This document shows positions 1 through 12,067 of a DNA stretch of 64,000 nucleotides, one piece after another; positions within the stretch are counted from its first letter, which is position 1; every line of letters begins with the position of its first letter. The notes below the pieces were generated by a model. The model was not told the DNA's origin. It was given only the letters and a program-made list of their open reading frames with translations, and searched no databases. Origin of the DNA: Sternotherus odoratus (Eukaryota; Chordata; Testudines; Kinosternidae); NCBI GenBank assembly GCA_032164245.1, contig JAVMKO010000001.1, positions 82,953,892-83,017,891 on the forward strand, read 5' to 3'. A program made the position numbers and the translations under genes.

Positions 1-116
1 GCCTGTTGCTGCCTCTTTCTAAATACATCTACATGTCAGCCCCAGATTGGCTGTTTCTGCATCTGGACCCAATGATGTTTATCACTTAGTAACTATGGCT
101 CTTAGGCACTGAGTTG

Positions 117-546
117 GAGGCGGCGGCGGCTGGGGGGCGAGTTAGGGGAGGGGCACCCCCAGAGTGACTCCCTCATAGCCCTGGGGCACCCCCCAGTGCG
201 ACCTCCCTTGGGGTGAGTTGGGGGGAGGTTTGAGTGGAGTGAGTGGGGTTGGGGCAGGGGATTTGAGATGTGGGGTGAGTTAAAGGGTTGCGGGGGTGGA
301 GACTGGAGGTGGGGTGGGGCAGGGGATTTGGGGCCGTGGACTGGAGTGAGTTAGGGGGTGAGGTGGGTGGAGATTTTTGGTGGGGTGATTTAGGAAGTGG
401 AGGCTGGAGTTTTTTTAATTTTTATTTGGTGCGCGTTGGAAGAGGGGTAGTCTTATACGGCGAGTATATCCCAAACTCTATATTTTAACTGGAAAAGTTG
501 GGGGTCGTCTTATACGCCCGGTCGTCTTATACGCCGGAAAATACGG
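117..546. mobile_element. TA-flanked DNA-transposon remnant (Tc1/mariner-like MITE) with G-rich body
   Basis: The right end carries repeated CGTCTTATACGCC motifs and terminates AAAATACGG followed by TA (547-548). The preceding 300 bp is strikingly G-rich with repeats of GAGTTAGGGG type and reads into the terminal part without a break. The matching left terminus (TACCGTATTTT) is not seen, so the left limit is uncertain and the element may be truncated. Assignment to Tc1/mariner rests on the TA flank. Confidence 0.55.
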
Positions 547-678
547 TACTTTCACTGTTTACTGACTTTACTGACTGTTAATGAGAGTAAAGATAGTTCT
601 TAATATGTTACATGGTTGACATAAAATTGTTCTTAAACTGCTGTTAACTTTATACAGTTGATATAAAATATTTTACTA

Positions 679-774
679 CAGTATTTGGTTCAGAATCTTT
701 TTTTTCTAGATTTTCCTCCTTTAAAATTAGGTGCGTCTTATATGCCGGAGCGTCTTATATGGCGAAAAATACGG
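679..774. mobile_element. Short TA-flanked MITE related to the preceding element
   Basis: The right end GTCTTATATGGCG...AATACGG is followed by TA (775-776). The left end CAGTATTTGG is preceded by TA (677-678), so both flanks fit a TA duplication. It shares the GTCTTATA(C/T)(G/T)CCGG motif with the 117-546 copy but is a separate, 96-bp subfamily. The left terminus is poorly preserved. Confidence 0.55.
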
Positions 775-1371
775 TACTTTCTTCCAGTGAGGCATTTATG
801 GGAACCTCAACCTGTGGAACAAGTAACAAGCTCAGATCTATTTGTTGCTAACATCAGGTCTCAAATACCTGTGTGAAAGTTACTGTCTGCCACAGAAGTT
901 AACTGAGTGAAAATGAGTTACTATTTATTGCCTTACACAGGTTGCATTTTTCTCTTGAGTATGGTGCTCAGCAGAGTATACCAAATTTGCTTCTGTGCTC
1001 TCTGACCTTTCTTCATCAATTTACAGGGATAAATGGCAACTTGAAAAGTAAAAAAATAACCCAAAGTAAATGTAGCTGTTAGGTAACAACTTCCTTAATA
1101 TAGGCTGTAAACACAGGTATATAGTTTAAAAATAAATACACACACATGAGACAGAAACAAACAAAATCCCATCTGATATATTTAGAGAAAATGATTCGCA
1201 GCCCACAGAAGACTTGATTGCTCCGGAACTGATGTCGTTCCATATGGAAATAAGGGAATACAGCATGGAATCCACTTGCAAATGCTATATATGATGCATG
1301 TGTTTTTCTGTAAGGCTCGATCAGTTTTCTTCTGCAGTTTCTCTGGAGTTTTACCATGATGTTAGACAGTT

Positions 1372-1429
1372 AGGCTTTAAGAAAAACACCAAATATTGTG
1401 AGATAAAATGATGAGAGTTGGCAACACTG
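1372..1429 (+). mobile_element. Right-end fragment of a hAT-like MITE family (copy 1 of 4)
   Basis: It reads GGCTTTAAGAAAAACACC and ends GAGTTGGCAACACTG. This matches the right ends of the copies at 6011-6288, 7425-7725 and 11388-11652. The left three quarters are missing. Confidence 0.6.
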
Positions 1430-2876
1430 CGTGAAATTCAGAAATGGACTTGCATATAAATTATAAATAACTAAATGGCACAGTTGGGGGAGGGATTTCT
1501 TACATGAAAATGATCTGTCTGCTGCCTATTGCTATATAATTCTTCATCAGTATTGGCTCTTAGCTGAACAGATCAGTGATGTGAAATTGACAGGACCACC
1601 ACAGAAATTGGCAGTATGATAGAACCTCACAGTTATGAACTGACCACAACCTCCTTTGGAATCAGAAGTACTCAATTAGGCAGCAGCAGAAACAAAAAAT
1701 AAAAGCTAATTCAATACAGTACTACAGGGAAAGTAGCATTTTTATTCTTCATAGTAGTTTCAATGCTGTATTAAGTCAGTGTTCAGTTGTATACTTTTGA
1801 AAGAACAATCATAATACTTTGTTCAGTTACAAACATCTCAGAGTTACCAACAATCTGCATTCCTGAGGTATTCATAACTCTGAGTCCTACTGTAATGTGT
1901 ATTGGATACTGCTATTTTTGTGCTCCTTGTAGACCAAACACCCTCTTGATGGCTGAAAATATCATTTTCGTTTAGTTGACTTCCCCCCCCCCCCATTTGA
2001 TTATTTTACCTTTCCCCCCCATCCCACCCTCAAAAAGCATCTACTGAATTTAGAACTTAACATGACATGGGTTTTGTTTATTTCTTTTATTTGCACATGG
2101 TAATCACTAGCTGATCTCAGCAAAGATCTGGGAATAGCATGTTAGTTGCAGAGCAAGCAAAAGACTTCGTTTCTGTGCGGCTCATATAAACTGGCTTTAA
2201 AAAAAATCAATTTCTTAGTATCTGGCACAAAAGTACTGAATTATTTTATTTTAAAAACATATTTTAGAGTCCAGAGAACAATTTTCCAGTGTTACTTTTT
2301 AAAGGAATCCACATTACTTGATTGAGGTGCTGTTTTAAGAAGTTTCACAGGCATCAGTTACGGAGTAACCTTATCAAGTACTGGCACAAGAATCAGTGGT
2401 ATGTAACAAACATAAGTCTTTCCATCATTTGGTACAGCTGCTACTTCTGGATAGGTACCTATTGCACTGTGTGGGTAGGGAAGAGTGACCTGCATACTTG
2501 CTACAATCTGTGAAAACATATCTGAAGCATACTATAGATTTTTCTCTTGCTTAGGTCCCAAATGAAAATTAGTTTGGTAGGTAATGTGTATACGCAAACC
2601 ATCATGCTAATTGTCCAGCTGTTTTGTGGCTGCTCAGGAGAGACCCAAAACTGGGACAGCAGATGTTTTAACTTGAGATGTGTCTTGGCAGACCTGTACT
2701 GGAGGCTCAAGACTAGAATAGCAGAAGGCGCTGCAGCTGAGGAATGTGGTTTATTGGTAACGCTGTATGTGTGGGATGCTGCAATTAATAAAATAACAAT
2801 TTAAAGAATTTTTTTTTTGTTATGGATTCAAAGAAGATCTGTATTCCCTTAGTCCTGCTGGTACACATTGTAACAT
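1430..2876. other. Intron sequence, nothing recognised
   Basis: AT-rich unique-looking sequence with a C run (about 1982-1994) and a T run near 2811. No exon, RNA gene or repeat family is recognised. Confidence 0.5.
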
Positions 2877-3150
2877 GTACATTGCCATACTGAATCAGAT
2901 AGGTGGTCTTTCTAGTCCAGTATCGTTTGTCAGTGAATAGCCACTACCAGAAGTTTCAAAGAAAGGTGCAAGAAACCCTACACTAGGCAGTTATAGGATT
3001 AACTATTTACAGAGAAAGCTCCTCTCCACTCCCTCTTTACTCAGTTTTGCTTAAGTCCTAAAGCATGAGGATCTATATTCCTTCCAAAACTCTTGTGTGT
3101 GCAAACCTTAAAATTCTGGATATTCTTGTTAGACTCTCTATCGTCAAGAT
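2877..3150 (-). mobile_element. CR1/L3-like LINE 3' fragment
   Basis: It contains diverged forms of the motifs GCCATACTG.GTCAGA, TCTAGTCCAGTATC, GTGCAAGAAACCC and AGCATGAGGATCTATAT. These are characteristic of a CR1/L3-type 3' region read from its 3' end. It is related to the better-preserved copy at 18262-18510. Old and 5'-truncated. Confidence 0.65.
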
Positions 3151-3599
3151 GTCACTTTCCTATTGGATTGTTAATTATTCTTTGTGATATTAAAACACTT
3201 TAGAAGAAGGTTCAGTAGTGATTTACTCTTATTTGTATTTAGTTAAAGATTAGTTGTAAAGATCAAAATACCTTGTAAATTACATTGCCGTTTTCATTTA
3301 ATGGAATATGTGTAAAATGTCCCTTGAGAGGCTAGAATTAGTGTTGAAAGAAAGATGTGTTGAAATATCAACTTTTTTTTTCAAGAATTGTATAGTTGAA
3401 TCAGAGATAATCCTAATTTCTCCCTCACTAATGTAAATCTGCAAGAACTAATACTTTCAGTTATTACTTTATATTTCTTTGTTTTTCTATAGATAAAATT
3501 TGTGTACCCCAGCTCAGTATCTGAGGCGTGCTTTTCCTTTGGATAATCAGTGTCCAAATAACATTATTATTTATGTATGGACTGTATTACAATCATTTC

Positions 3600-3865
3600 T
3601 AAAAGTCCCAGCTGAGATCTGGGGCCTGTTGTGCTGGGCACTATACAAATACACTGTAAACTCTTCGGGGCAAAGGCTATTCTTATCTAAATAGACAAGA
3701 CAGACAATGGGAAGTATTATTATTCCCATTTTTCTGATAGGAAATTGAGACTTAGAAATTGTGTGACTTGGGACCAGGGTCACACAGCAGGCCTCTAGCC
3801 AGGAAGAAGACCCAGATTCCCTGAATCCCAGTCCATTCCTTACACCACAGAACTATCCTTCCTAT
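3600..3865 (-). mobile_element. MIR-like CORE-SINE with extended tail
   Basis: It contains TATTATTATTCCCATTTT, GTGTGACTTGGGACCAGGGTC and CCCAGTCCATTCCTTACACCA, the reverse complement of the MIR core and body. It is preceded by the tail motif GGGCCTGTTGTGCTGGGCAC. Diverged, so old. Confidence 0.75.
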
Positions 3866-5446
3866 TTCCCTTGTCTGGCAGCTAAGAGATAAACAAGGGT
3901 GTTTTTGTTTAATTGAAAATTGTGCTAAATCCTAATCATGAATGCTTTGGAAGGTCCAACTAGAGAGGGAAAGACCTTCTACTTCTGTTTTATTTGGACC
4001 TTTTGCTCAATAATTGTAACATTTCCTGTTTTTCAGTCCCCCAAAAGCATGTCTGTTCATATGACTATCCATTGTGTGTGTCCTTTTATCATCGTCATAT
4101 CTGAATACCAACTCAAACGGCAGCAGAGTACCCTTAAATGTTTTCTTCGCAGAAATGAATTGCAAGAGTAATCCTTCCTGATTAAGTACATATTTTTGAA
4201 TACTGTAAAGCCAGGTACTAACTTCTCTCTCAATATCACCTATTAGAAATGTTAAAGTTCTGAATTACAGCTGTTGCCATAGCAACTCTGTTAATGTAGA
4301 GAATTCATAGGACGGGATTTTTTTTCTAGATTACAGATAAACTCACTGGGGAGATTAGATGAAGTGCAAATAGAGGGAAATTAAGCAGAACAGTGTTAAT
4401 GTGTAGGCATGTGGGAGAAGAGAAACAGTTAACTAAGGATCTTGCCATTGAGCCAGATTTTCAGGGGGGACCTGTAGCAAAAGGAAAATGGGTGGAGTGT
4501 TTTAGTTGCATTCCATATTCTGGCTCCTTGGGGCTCTGCCTGATGGGTAGCATGACTGGGAAGAGGAGGCCGGGCAACACTGGGGAACAGTTGCTTTCTT
4601 TGTCCATTTCAATCACTGTTCTTGTTTATCTTCCCTCCGTAATAGTGAGGAATGTTGGGTAGAGTTTTTTAAGTTATTCCCTGTCTTTCAAGATCATAAA
4701 AGCACACAGAATACAAATCTGAATCCAATGCTATGAGATTGCCATTCATTGCAATATCCTCCATCCCAACATTCATAGCTCTCTTAACGTGTTTATATGT
4801 ACCTCAAAATGCTGGCTTTAGAAGTAGTAGGACTAAATCCGAATTGATCTGTTTTAAGCTCAATTTGAGCTCAGTCCCCAGATCCAGGGATTGAAAGATT
4901 TTCTTTTTGATCGTTGTTCCAAGCTAGGCCTTGGGAAAAGTTACTGGTTCCAAAAAGATTTGCACTGGTCTGCCAAGTGTTTCTAACCTTGGCAGGTTTT
5001 GCAGCATTGGACTCTAAAATAATGGATATCACCTAGCTTTATTACAATGGTTAATATTTTTGTTTCTGAGTGGTAACTGTGCAAATCTCAGTAATTCTGA
5101 ACAGCCAAAATATTAATATTTTTCTCTCTGCTGTGAGGTCCCTCTCCCAGGGAGGTCTGAGAAGCTGTTTAGATTTTATTTGCCCTTATTATCAGTTGCT
5201 GTTTCCACATGCCAGAGGAACTACAGAGGCTCAACGAAGTGAAGACAATATTGGATTTAGGGAGAAATAAAATATAAAGGGCAATATTTTCTCCAGGTAA
5301 CTTCATTGTGCTGCTATAACTCCTCTTGAACATGGAAACATGAAATATTACATGTTGATTACAATAGCATGGCAGCTACTCATATTTTGCTTATAGAGCG
5401 GAGGAGGTATGCCAGATTGCAGACCATTGTAAATTTTACTCCCTAT
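3866..5446. other. Intron sequence, nothing recognised
   Basis: No repeat family or exon-like signal is recognised. Short open frames here have no splice context or family resemblance. Confidence 0.5.
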
Positions 5447-5838
5447 AGAGTTGCCAAATTTGTAATACTTAAAAACCTGGACACTCCAGCAGCAGTTCCA
5501 GAACCTCCCTTTCCCCTGAGGCCCCTTTTCCACCAACGTCCCACCTCTTGTTCTCTCCTCTTTCCCGCTCCCTTCGTCACTGATTTTCCCCTTCCTCCCC
5601 AGTGGGCTGGGAGGGACTCTCCTGCAGAGCCGGTGCTGGGAGCTTCAGCCACCCGATGCAGATAGAAGGCAGCCGCAGTTAAGTACGGGCTGGCACGGGT
5701 GATGACTCGGTGCCTCCCCTTCCCACAGTAATCAGACTTTGGGTTTCCAATCAGTAGATCTGACCGGACCCCAGCAGGTCTCCTTTTTGACTGGACTTTC
5801 TGGTCAAAAACCAGACACCTGGCCTCGCTGGCACCCTA
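5447..5838. mobile_element. Non-autonomous hAT element (GGTTGCCA ends)
   Basis: The left end AGAGTTGCCAAATTTG and the right end ACCAGACACCTGGCC...GCTGGCACCCTA form imperfect inverted termini. The right end matches that of the hAT at 21789-22567 (AAAAACCRGACACCTGGC). The interior is C-rich and non-coding. No clean 8-bp duplication survives. Confidence 0.6.
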
Positions 5839-6010
5839 TCCGGTAGTGTGACTTTGCTCTAGCTGGCTAGAAATTGTGGTAGCTTTCAAAGGTGAACTGG
5901 AAACTTTTCTTTTAAATAGAGAAAAAAATTAAACCTGCTTCAACTCCTCCAATAGTTATCAGAATCTATGTGCAGGTTTAAAAATATCAGCATTGTTGAT
6001 TACAAGATTT

Positions 6011-6288
6011 CAAAAATCATGACTCGGGCCTCCCAAAATTATGAGATGTGCTTAAAAATCATGAGATTTTAAAAGTAATAGACACTGGATGTTTTTTAAT
6101 TTGTCTTCTGTTTTTGAGCCCTTAGAGGTCACTCTTTCAAGCTTTTCTCTACAATCATGTGGGCTAGGAAGATCCCTTTTGTAAGTGAAAGGTGCGGATC
6201 TTATAGGATAACCTGATCCCAAGAGCTGGGGCTTTAAGAAAAAAAATATTACAAGACTCATAATAAAATCACCAGAGCTGGCAATGCT
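6011..6288 (+). mobile_element. hAT-like MITE family, copy 2 of 4
   Basis: It has AAAAATCATGAGATTTTAA near the left, TTCAAGCTTTTCTC in the middle, and GGGGCTTTAAGAAAA then GAGCTGGCAATGCT at the right. It shares order and spacing with the copies at 7425 and 11388. Confidence 0.65.
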
Positions 6289-6337
6289 CCGATAACAACA
6301 AACAATTTGAAAAGTAATTGCGTCTCACTTAAGCCCC

Positions 6338-6454
6338 CAGTTTGCAAACACTTATGCATGTGTTTAATGTTATTTACTGTGAATAGTGTCATTGAAGTCA
6401 ACAGTGCTACTCATAGTAGTAAAGGTAAGACTGTGCATAAGTGTTTGCAGGATG
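6338..6454. mobile_element. Palindromic MITE, ~117 bp
   Basis: The left arm CAGTTTGCAAACACTTATGC (6339 on) is mirrored by the right arm GCATAAGTGTTTGCAGGAT (6436-6454). A CATTGAAGTCAA core lies between them. It is an ancient fold-back element with no coding capacity. Confidence 0.65.
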
Positions 6455-7052
6455 GAGACCGTAGCCACCAAGTCCTGCGTTCATGGGTTTGTGGTGTTTC
6501 TTCAATGATACATGACATTTGAATGAAAGACTTGCTGTTGCATAGTAAAGGTGGGCTGTCTCAAACGTGGGCTCTGCCTGGTAAGTCCAGGGGAAGCTGA
6601 TTGTCAAATATTCTTGTCTTAAATTGTAATTATTTATATCTTTTAAATCTATGGATGTATTCAGAATAAATTGCTCAAAGTTCATGTACATTCTGAAAAG
6701 CAATTGTAGAATTGAATGAGTTCATGTTTTTCTCCTAATGGCTTCCATTTCAAATTTGTTTTGCCTAGAAGTAAAAAGAAAGACAAATACATGCAAAAAG
6801 ACACCCAGCATGGGATCTGAAAGCTGAACTATGCTTTTTCTGCCTTCGGCATCAGAAACAGAAATAAAAATTCTGCAGCTGAAGTTTAAGCCCCCCATCC
6901 TGCAGTGAATTCCGTGTAGGTGAAGCCCCACAATGGGATTGGGGTCTTGGTTATCAGTTCTCTCTCTGATGTGAGAGTCTGATAAGGATGGAGCCTGCTT
7001 TCACAGCTGGGTTGTCTTTGTAGGAGTAAAACATCTGCAAACATTTACCTTA

Positions 7053-7345
7053 GGCTATGTCTACACTGCAATCAGGTGTTACTGCAGGACATAGTCATAC
7101 CCTAACTCCTTTTAATCCAGCTAGCATAAGTAGCAATAGAAATGAAGCTGGGGCACCATGAACTTCAACACAGGCAGTACAAGCCACGGGGGAATCCTGG
7201 GTACTTACTCAGGCAGGTAGCCAGTGTTGAAATCCATGCTGCCATGGTTTCAGTGCTCTTAGTATTTGTACTGGGTGGAGTAAAGCTATCTTGGGTATGC
7301 CTGCATATGCTGCCATCACACCTCGGATTGCAGGGCAGACGTACC
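7053..7345. mobile_element. Chompy-like (PIF/Harbinger-type) MITE
   Basis: The left terminus GGCTATGTCTACACTGCAATC is matched by the right-end complement GGTACGTCTGCCCTGCAATCC. The interior (~250 bp) has no coding potential. It belongs to the same superfamily as the element at 8800-9100. Confidence 0.6.
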
Positions 7346-7424
7346 ATCAGTCACTGAAGTTAGCAGATAGGACTTTGAATACAGATAAGTAGCAGATTTG
7401 CTGAGGTAAGAAGGTGCCATTTTT

Positions 7425-7725
7425 CAGTCATGGCAACCTCAGGGATTTAAAAATCTTGAATCGGACCCCGCAGAATCACAAAATGGGATGAAAAATCATG
7501 AGATTTTAAGAAATAAATGTGGGGTTCTTTTTACTTGCCTTCTGATTTTTTAACTTCTTAAGGGTTTGTGTGTTCAATTTTTTTTTCTGTAGCATAAGGC
7601 TTTAAAAGTATTTTTTAAATAAAGCTGATAGTTACATGCAATCCCATGACTCCAGGAGCTTGGGTTTAAGAAAAAGACTAAGTATTGTGGGGCTTGTAAT
7701 AAAGTCATAAGAGTTGGCAGCGCTG
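7425..7725 (+). mobile_element. hAT-like MITE family, copy 3 of 4, most complete
   Basis: The left terminus CAGTCATGGCAACCTC and the right terminus GAGTTGGCAGCGCTG are inverted copies. CATTTTT occurs immediately outside both ends (7418-7424 and 7726-7732), which fits a nearly intact hAT target duplication. The interior has AAAAATCATGAGATTTTAAG and TTTAAGAAAAAG like its relatives. Confidence 0.7.
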
Positions 7726-8799
7726 CATTTTTGCGAAGTCACTTCTGTGTATACTGAGCTTTAAGATCCCAAGTGATATTAAGCTTCATGGAGCAGGTAC
7801 TACCTCAGCTCAGTAGCAGCACTTTCTCAAATTGTCATTCGTAATCTGCCATCTCCTTCGCGTATGCGCAGTGTGCCTCAGTGGCATCTGACCAGGATTC
7901 ATCACCAAATTTGGTCCACCGGTTGGATCATTAGCTTCCCTGGTCCAGTCTGTATACTGATGGGGAGTATGACATGAACACTGATCCAGTTTCTTTAACT
8001 GCCTTCATGCTTGCTTATTTATATTCTGAATGATGTGGCAGCCTCTTAGTGGTGGTAGGGTAGGTGCACTGTTGGGAGTCTTGATAAATCAGTATGGTGC
8101 ATTCAGCCAGTGGCTTGCTTCACAGTACAATAGGGTCTGAAATGGGAACTTCGCAACGCTTTTTTTCACCCTACCATCTCCACTGTTCATCTCCAAGAGT
8201 CAGCTGTGTAGCAATGTGAAATCAGGCTGCAAAGGGGAATTGACTGCTCCCAGTGAGTTTCTCTTTGCAGTAGGCTCTGTATGTAATGCTTTTGCAGAAT
8301 ACAACTGACTAGGTTAGTCAATTTCCACTTTGCATCAGACTCAGAGCAGCTGCGCTGAGAAATTAATTAAACCCTACTCAGTTTCATTCTATAAAATCAT
8401 TTGTGCAAGGAACCTGGAAAAAGGCGAAGGGGAACCACACAGTAAAATCCAGCAGAAGAATAGCAAAAAGGGAGAAAAGAAAGAAATAATTGTGTATGGT
8501 GGCTCTCTAGCTAGAGAGGTAACATAAGAGGGAGGAGGTCTTCAGAGTTAGACTGTCTTAACAGATGGGCTTTGCGTCTGAGATAGAAAGGAACAGTAGG
8601 ATAAGTTGAGTAGCTCTGCACTAAAAACCCTAGAAGCAGACAAACTTGGAGAAAAGTTTGGGCTGTACTTTATATTTGTTGTTGCTCAAGCCTTGCCCCA
8701 GGAAGGAATTAAGGTATGATCTTATGCAAGAATATTGGGAAAGTCATCTGCTGATCTAATACATCAAACATTTCTAGCAAAGACCTTGCCACTATATCT
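7726..8799. other. Intron sequence, nothing recognised
   Basis: No repeat family, RNA gene or exon is recognised in this ~1 kb. Confidence 0.5.
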
Positions 8800-9100
8800 A
8801 AGGCTACGTCTACACTGCACTTTTGTTGGTAAAACTTTTATTGGTCAGGGATGTGAAAAAAACCACATTCATGACCGACAAAAGTTTTACCAATGTAAAG
8901 TGCCGGTGTGGATAGCGCTTTTTTGGTGGGAGATGCTCTCCTGCCGACAAAGCTACCACCTCTTGTTGGGGGTGGTTTTATTTTGTCGTCAGGAGAGCTC
9001 TCTGCTGGTGGCAAAGAGCGGCTACAGTGTGTACCTTACCGTGGCACTGTTGTATCAGCACAGCTGTGCCGCTGTAAGGTGCATAGTGTAGACTTAGCTT
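8800..9100. mobile_element. Chompy-like (PIF/Harbinger-type) MITE
   Basis: The left end AAGGCTACGTCTACACTGC is mirrored by the right end GTGTAGACTTAGCTT. Inside, TTGGTAAAACTTTTATTGG and GACAAAAGTTTTACCAA form a second inverted pair. Flanking bases (CTA / TAA) are compatible with a 3-bp TWA-type duplication. The chance 118-codon frame inside is not a gene. Confidence 0.7.
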
Positions 9101-10913
9101 AAGTGCCAGAGGCAGAGAAAGAACATGTCACAAAGGAGAAGGTGGGAAGGAAAAGAATAAAGGGCTGAAAAAGTAAAGGATTGCAATACGATAGAAAGAA
9201 AGAGGTAAGGGTGACAAAAGTGAAAGATGTACTTCCTCTGTAATCCTCCAGAAATGCAGGAAGTTGTAGTGCTCTAGCTGCATCTCTCCTTGCAGGGAGA
9301 GGATCTGGAGGATGCAGTGGGGTCTTTATTTGATCCCACTATTAGCACCATGTAAAGATTATAGACGTAGCACGTCATGGTTGGTCAAAGCAAGACTGCC
9401 TTTATTTCCTGTGTACAGACTCTTACCTCCTTACTCTGTGCCCTCAATGGCCACCTGAATAATGGCGATAAACGTTTAATTCTAATACAAGTAATTGTAA
9501 AAAATTCCTTTATTCTCCCCCACACTTTAGCAAATGTTTCTAATCTGTATTATTTCTTCAGAAACCTCTCTTCCTGCTCTCCTCTCCATTGTGTCACCAC
9601 TCTGCGTTGTAGCTCTTTTCCATCTCTCTGACATTCCTTCTCCTGGCAATAAAAGCTGCTCTGTTGGACTTGGCATATAACCTCTGGGGAAGACTGAATG
9701 CTGCATCTGGACTTGCTGTGTTGCTACTTTCATTGCAGTGCTCTGCATGGCTGAATTGCAATAGCAGGTTTGGCAGAATGAGAGAGGAGGGTTGTGGAAA
9801 GGCGAGTGACACCTCCAAGTTTTCAGTTCTATTTTAAATGCTACTAGGGTTTTTGTTGTCTAATGTGAGTCATTGCAGGCATGCCTTTCTATCCTAGGGA
9901 GTAAAGATAATGTAATGTTCAGTTGGGATTTCATGTCCTACAAACCTCCAAATGCTGAATTGAAAAGAGAAACAGACCCAGTTATAGATGTGCACCTTGT
10001 ACAAACACTCTTATAATAAAATATATTGTATAGACACAAAACTGTATAAATATGTAATAGTTTATGCATGAGCTCAAGCTCTAATGTTACATTTGGCTAA
10101 ATCCAGTTTTGAGAGAATTCCCACTGAATGGAATGTCTGCGGTTTTATCATCTTCTGGGTGAATGGAACCCATTTCAAAAGTGCAGTCAGATGAAGAAAT
10201 ATATTTTTATCTTTTAATAATAAGACTATTGAGTAGTTTTGGCACAAAACATAATCTACCTTTAAAAGTGAGACTGTTGGAAGGAGAATTTTTGGGGGGT
10301 TCTTGTAAACCATTTTTTGTTTTTAAAAAACCCTACAGCTCTGTTGAGGAATGTACTTAATAAATCTCAGAACACAAAGCTCAGTATAGGACCTACACAA
10401 AATTTATGCTTCTGCTGGCATAACGAACAAATGCTAACCTAAGAGCTGTATCACTCATGGGAAAAGGTAGCTATGTATTTATTGTCCTGTGTTTGATACA
10501 ATACATCATGGTAATGCACAAATGAGGAACTGCATAAAACTGAGCTGTGTTAATTTCAAATTCCATTAGAGATGCTGGGGAGGAAGGAATAAGTTTGTCA
10601 AAAGCAAAAGAACAAAATTGATTGAAAAAATACCTTACTGTTTTCCAGCCTTTTAAATTGATGTTATAAATCAATGTGTCCCTGGAGACTGGGAATGTCC
10701 CTATTTCCAGGCTCTTTACTGACACCCCAGTTGCTTTACAAAATAGATATGTAAAGTTTTTTTCCCCCCACTTCTTGTAAATCCCTGCTGCCTTGGCTCA
10801 ACTCCCTCAGGCAACCAGCGAAACTGACAGTAGGCCAGCTGAATGCATCTGCACTTCAGTGATCAACTCCAACCATACCTCCCACATATCTCTCTGTACA
10901 CGGTCTATTAGAG
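9101..10913. other. Intron sequence, nothing recognised
   Basis: AT-rich, no identified repeat or coding exon. Confidence 0.5.
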
Positions 10914-11162
10914 CAGTGGTCTTCAAACTGGGGTGAGCACCCCCGGGGGTTCACGAGACCCCTGCGCTGACGCTGATCCCGCCTGGGAGACCGTTGAACT
11001 CCCAGGTGGTCTATTTTAGTATCCCCGAAATGCCACCACAGAAAGCAGAAGCTTCTGCTTTCTGCGGCGACATTTCAGCAGACATACCCTCTGCTGAAAT
11101 GCCGCTGCAGACTTTTTCCTCCGCGAAAAGGGGCTGCAGAGGAAAAAGTTTGAAGACCGCTG
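10914..11162. mobile_element. 249-bp hAT MITE with 8-bp TSD and central palindrome
   Basis: The termini CAGTGGTCTTCAAACT and AGTTTGAAGACCGCTG are inverted with one mismatch. The flanks TATTAGAG (10906-10913) and TACTAGAG (11163-11170) are an 8-bp duplication with one change. A perfect 26-bp palindrome centred on AGAAGCTTCT lies at 11039-11064. No coding capacity. Confidence 0.88.
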
Positions 11163-11237
11163 TACTAGAGAGTCCCACCAAACCCTCACACCATTTCAGA
11201 ACCAGTCCTACCCAACACATAAGATCTTAACACATAA

Positions 11238-11316
11238 GTGGTGCTGAGCACCCACAACTCCAATTCAAGTGAGTGGAAGCTGCAGGTGCTCTACAGTTCT
11301 GGAAAAATCAGGTCCA
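11238..11316. mobile_element. Palindromic MITE with GTGCTGAGCACC arm
   Basis: GTGGTGCTGAGCACCCACAA at the left is mirrored by GCAGGTGCTCTACAG at the right around a short core. This is a degenerate fold-back repeat. Confidence 0.5.
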
Positions 11317-11387
11317 CAGAATTCTGTCAGAATCTTCCTTTGCAGTATTACTAGCTCCAGTTGTTTTAAAAAAAAAACAAAAAAACC

Positions 11388-11652
11388 CCCCCATGAGTAA
11401 GGCCCCAAAAACCATGAGACTAAATAAAAGTAGGGCTCTTCTTATTTGTCTTTTGAGCCTTTAGTTTGCTCTTGGGTCACATTTTCAAGCTTTTTCTACC
11501 CAACCATGAGGACTAGCAATTCACTTTTTAAAAAGGAAAGCTGAGATTCTCATATATTTGCATGAATCTAAGAGCTGAGGCTTTAAGAAAAATGCCGAAT
11601 ATTGTGAGATCCACCAAAAAAAAAAAAAAAATTGCTAGAATTGGCAACTTGC
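11388..11652 (+). mobile_element. hAT-like MITE family, copy 4 of 4
   Basis: It contains CCATGAG.AAGGCCCCAAAA, TTTTCAAGCTTTTTCTACCC, GAGGCTTTAAGAAAAATGCC and a right end AGAATTGGCAACTTGC. An A15 run (about 11615-11631) interrupts the right part. The left end abuts an A/C-rich stretch. Confidence 0.6.
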
Positions 11653-12067
11653 TGACCTCATTGACTCCTCATCAAAATCATACTCCCTGTCCTATATCCC
11701 CTGTACTAGATGTCTTGGATTTTCATTTTGAAATCTGGTCCTCCTAGGCAAGAACAGTAGAAAGGGGAAAATGTGGCATTAGAAAAACTGTGTGATTAGG
11801 CCACTCAGGATAGAAAAGGTTAACTGCATCTTCAACAAGGCAAAGTTCCCACAGAAACATTAAAGGAAAGGAGCCACATGGACACTCTGTTGCCTGCAAT
11901 CCCCTTATGAAGATGGGTGACTCATCAGCAACCCCACAGGGCAATGTTATTTAATAGGCCTGTCAGAATGTACCAGATACCCTTGGGGTTTGGGACCCAA
12001 AACAGCAGGGGAAGGAGCAGTGATAGTGGAGATGTTAATCAGAAATCTTGAAAAATTTCAAGAGGTC

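Noticed and set aside
117..410. CpG-island-like promoter for the G-rich stretch
   Set aside because: G-rich but with few CpGs, and continuous with a MITE end. There is no exon or TATA context to support a promoter.
8735..9102. A 118-codon plus-strand frame
   Set aside because: Lies mostly in a Chompy-like MITE. No recognisable protein and no splice context.
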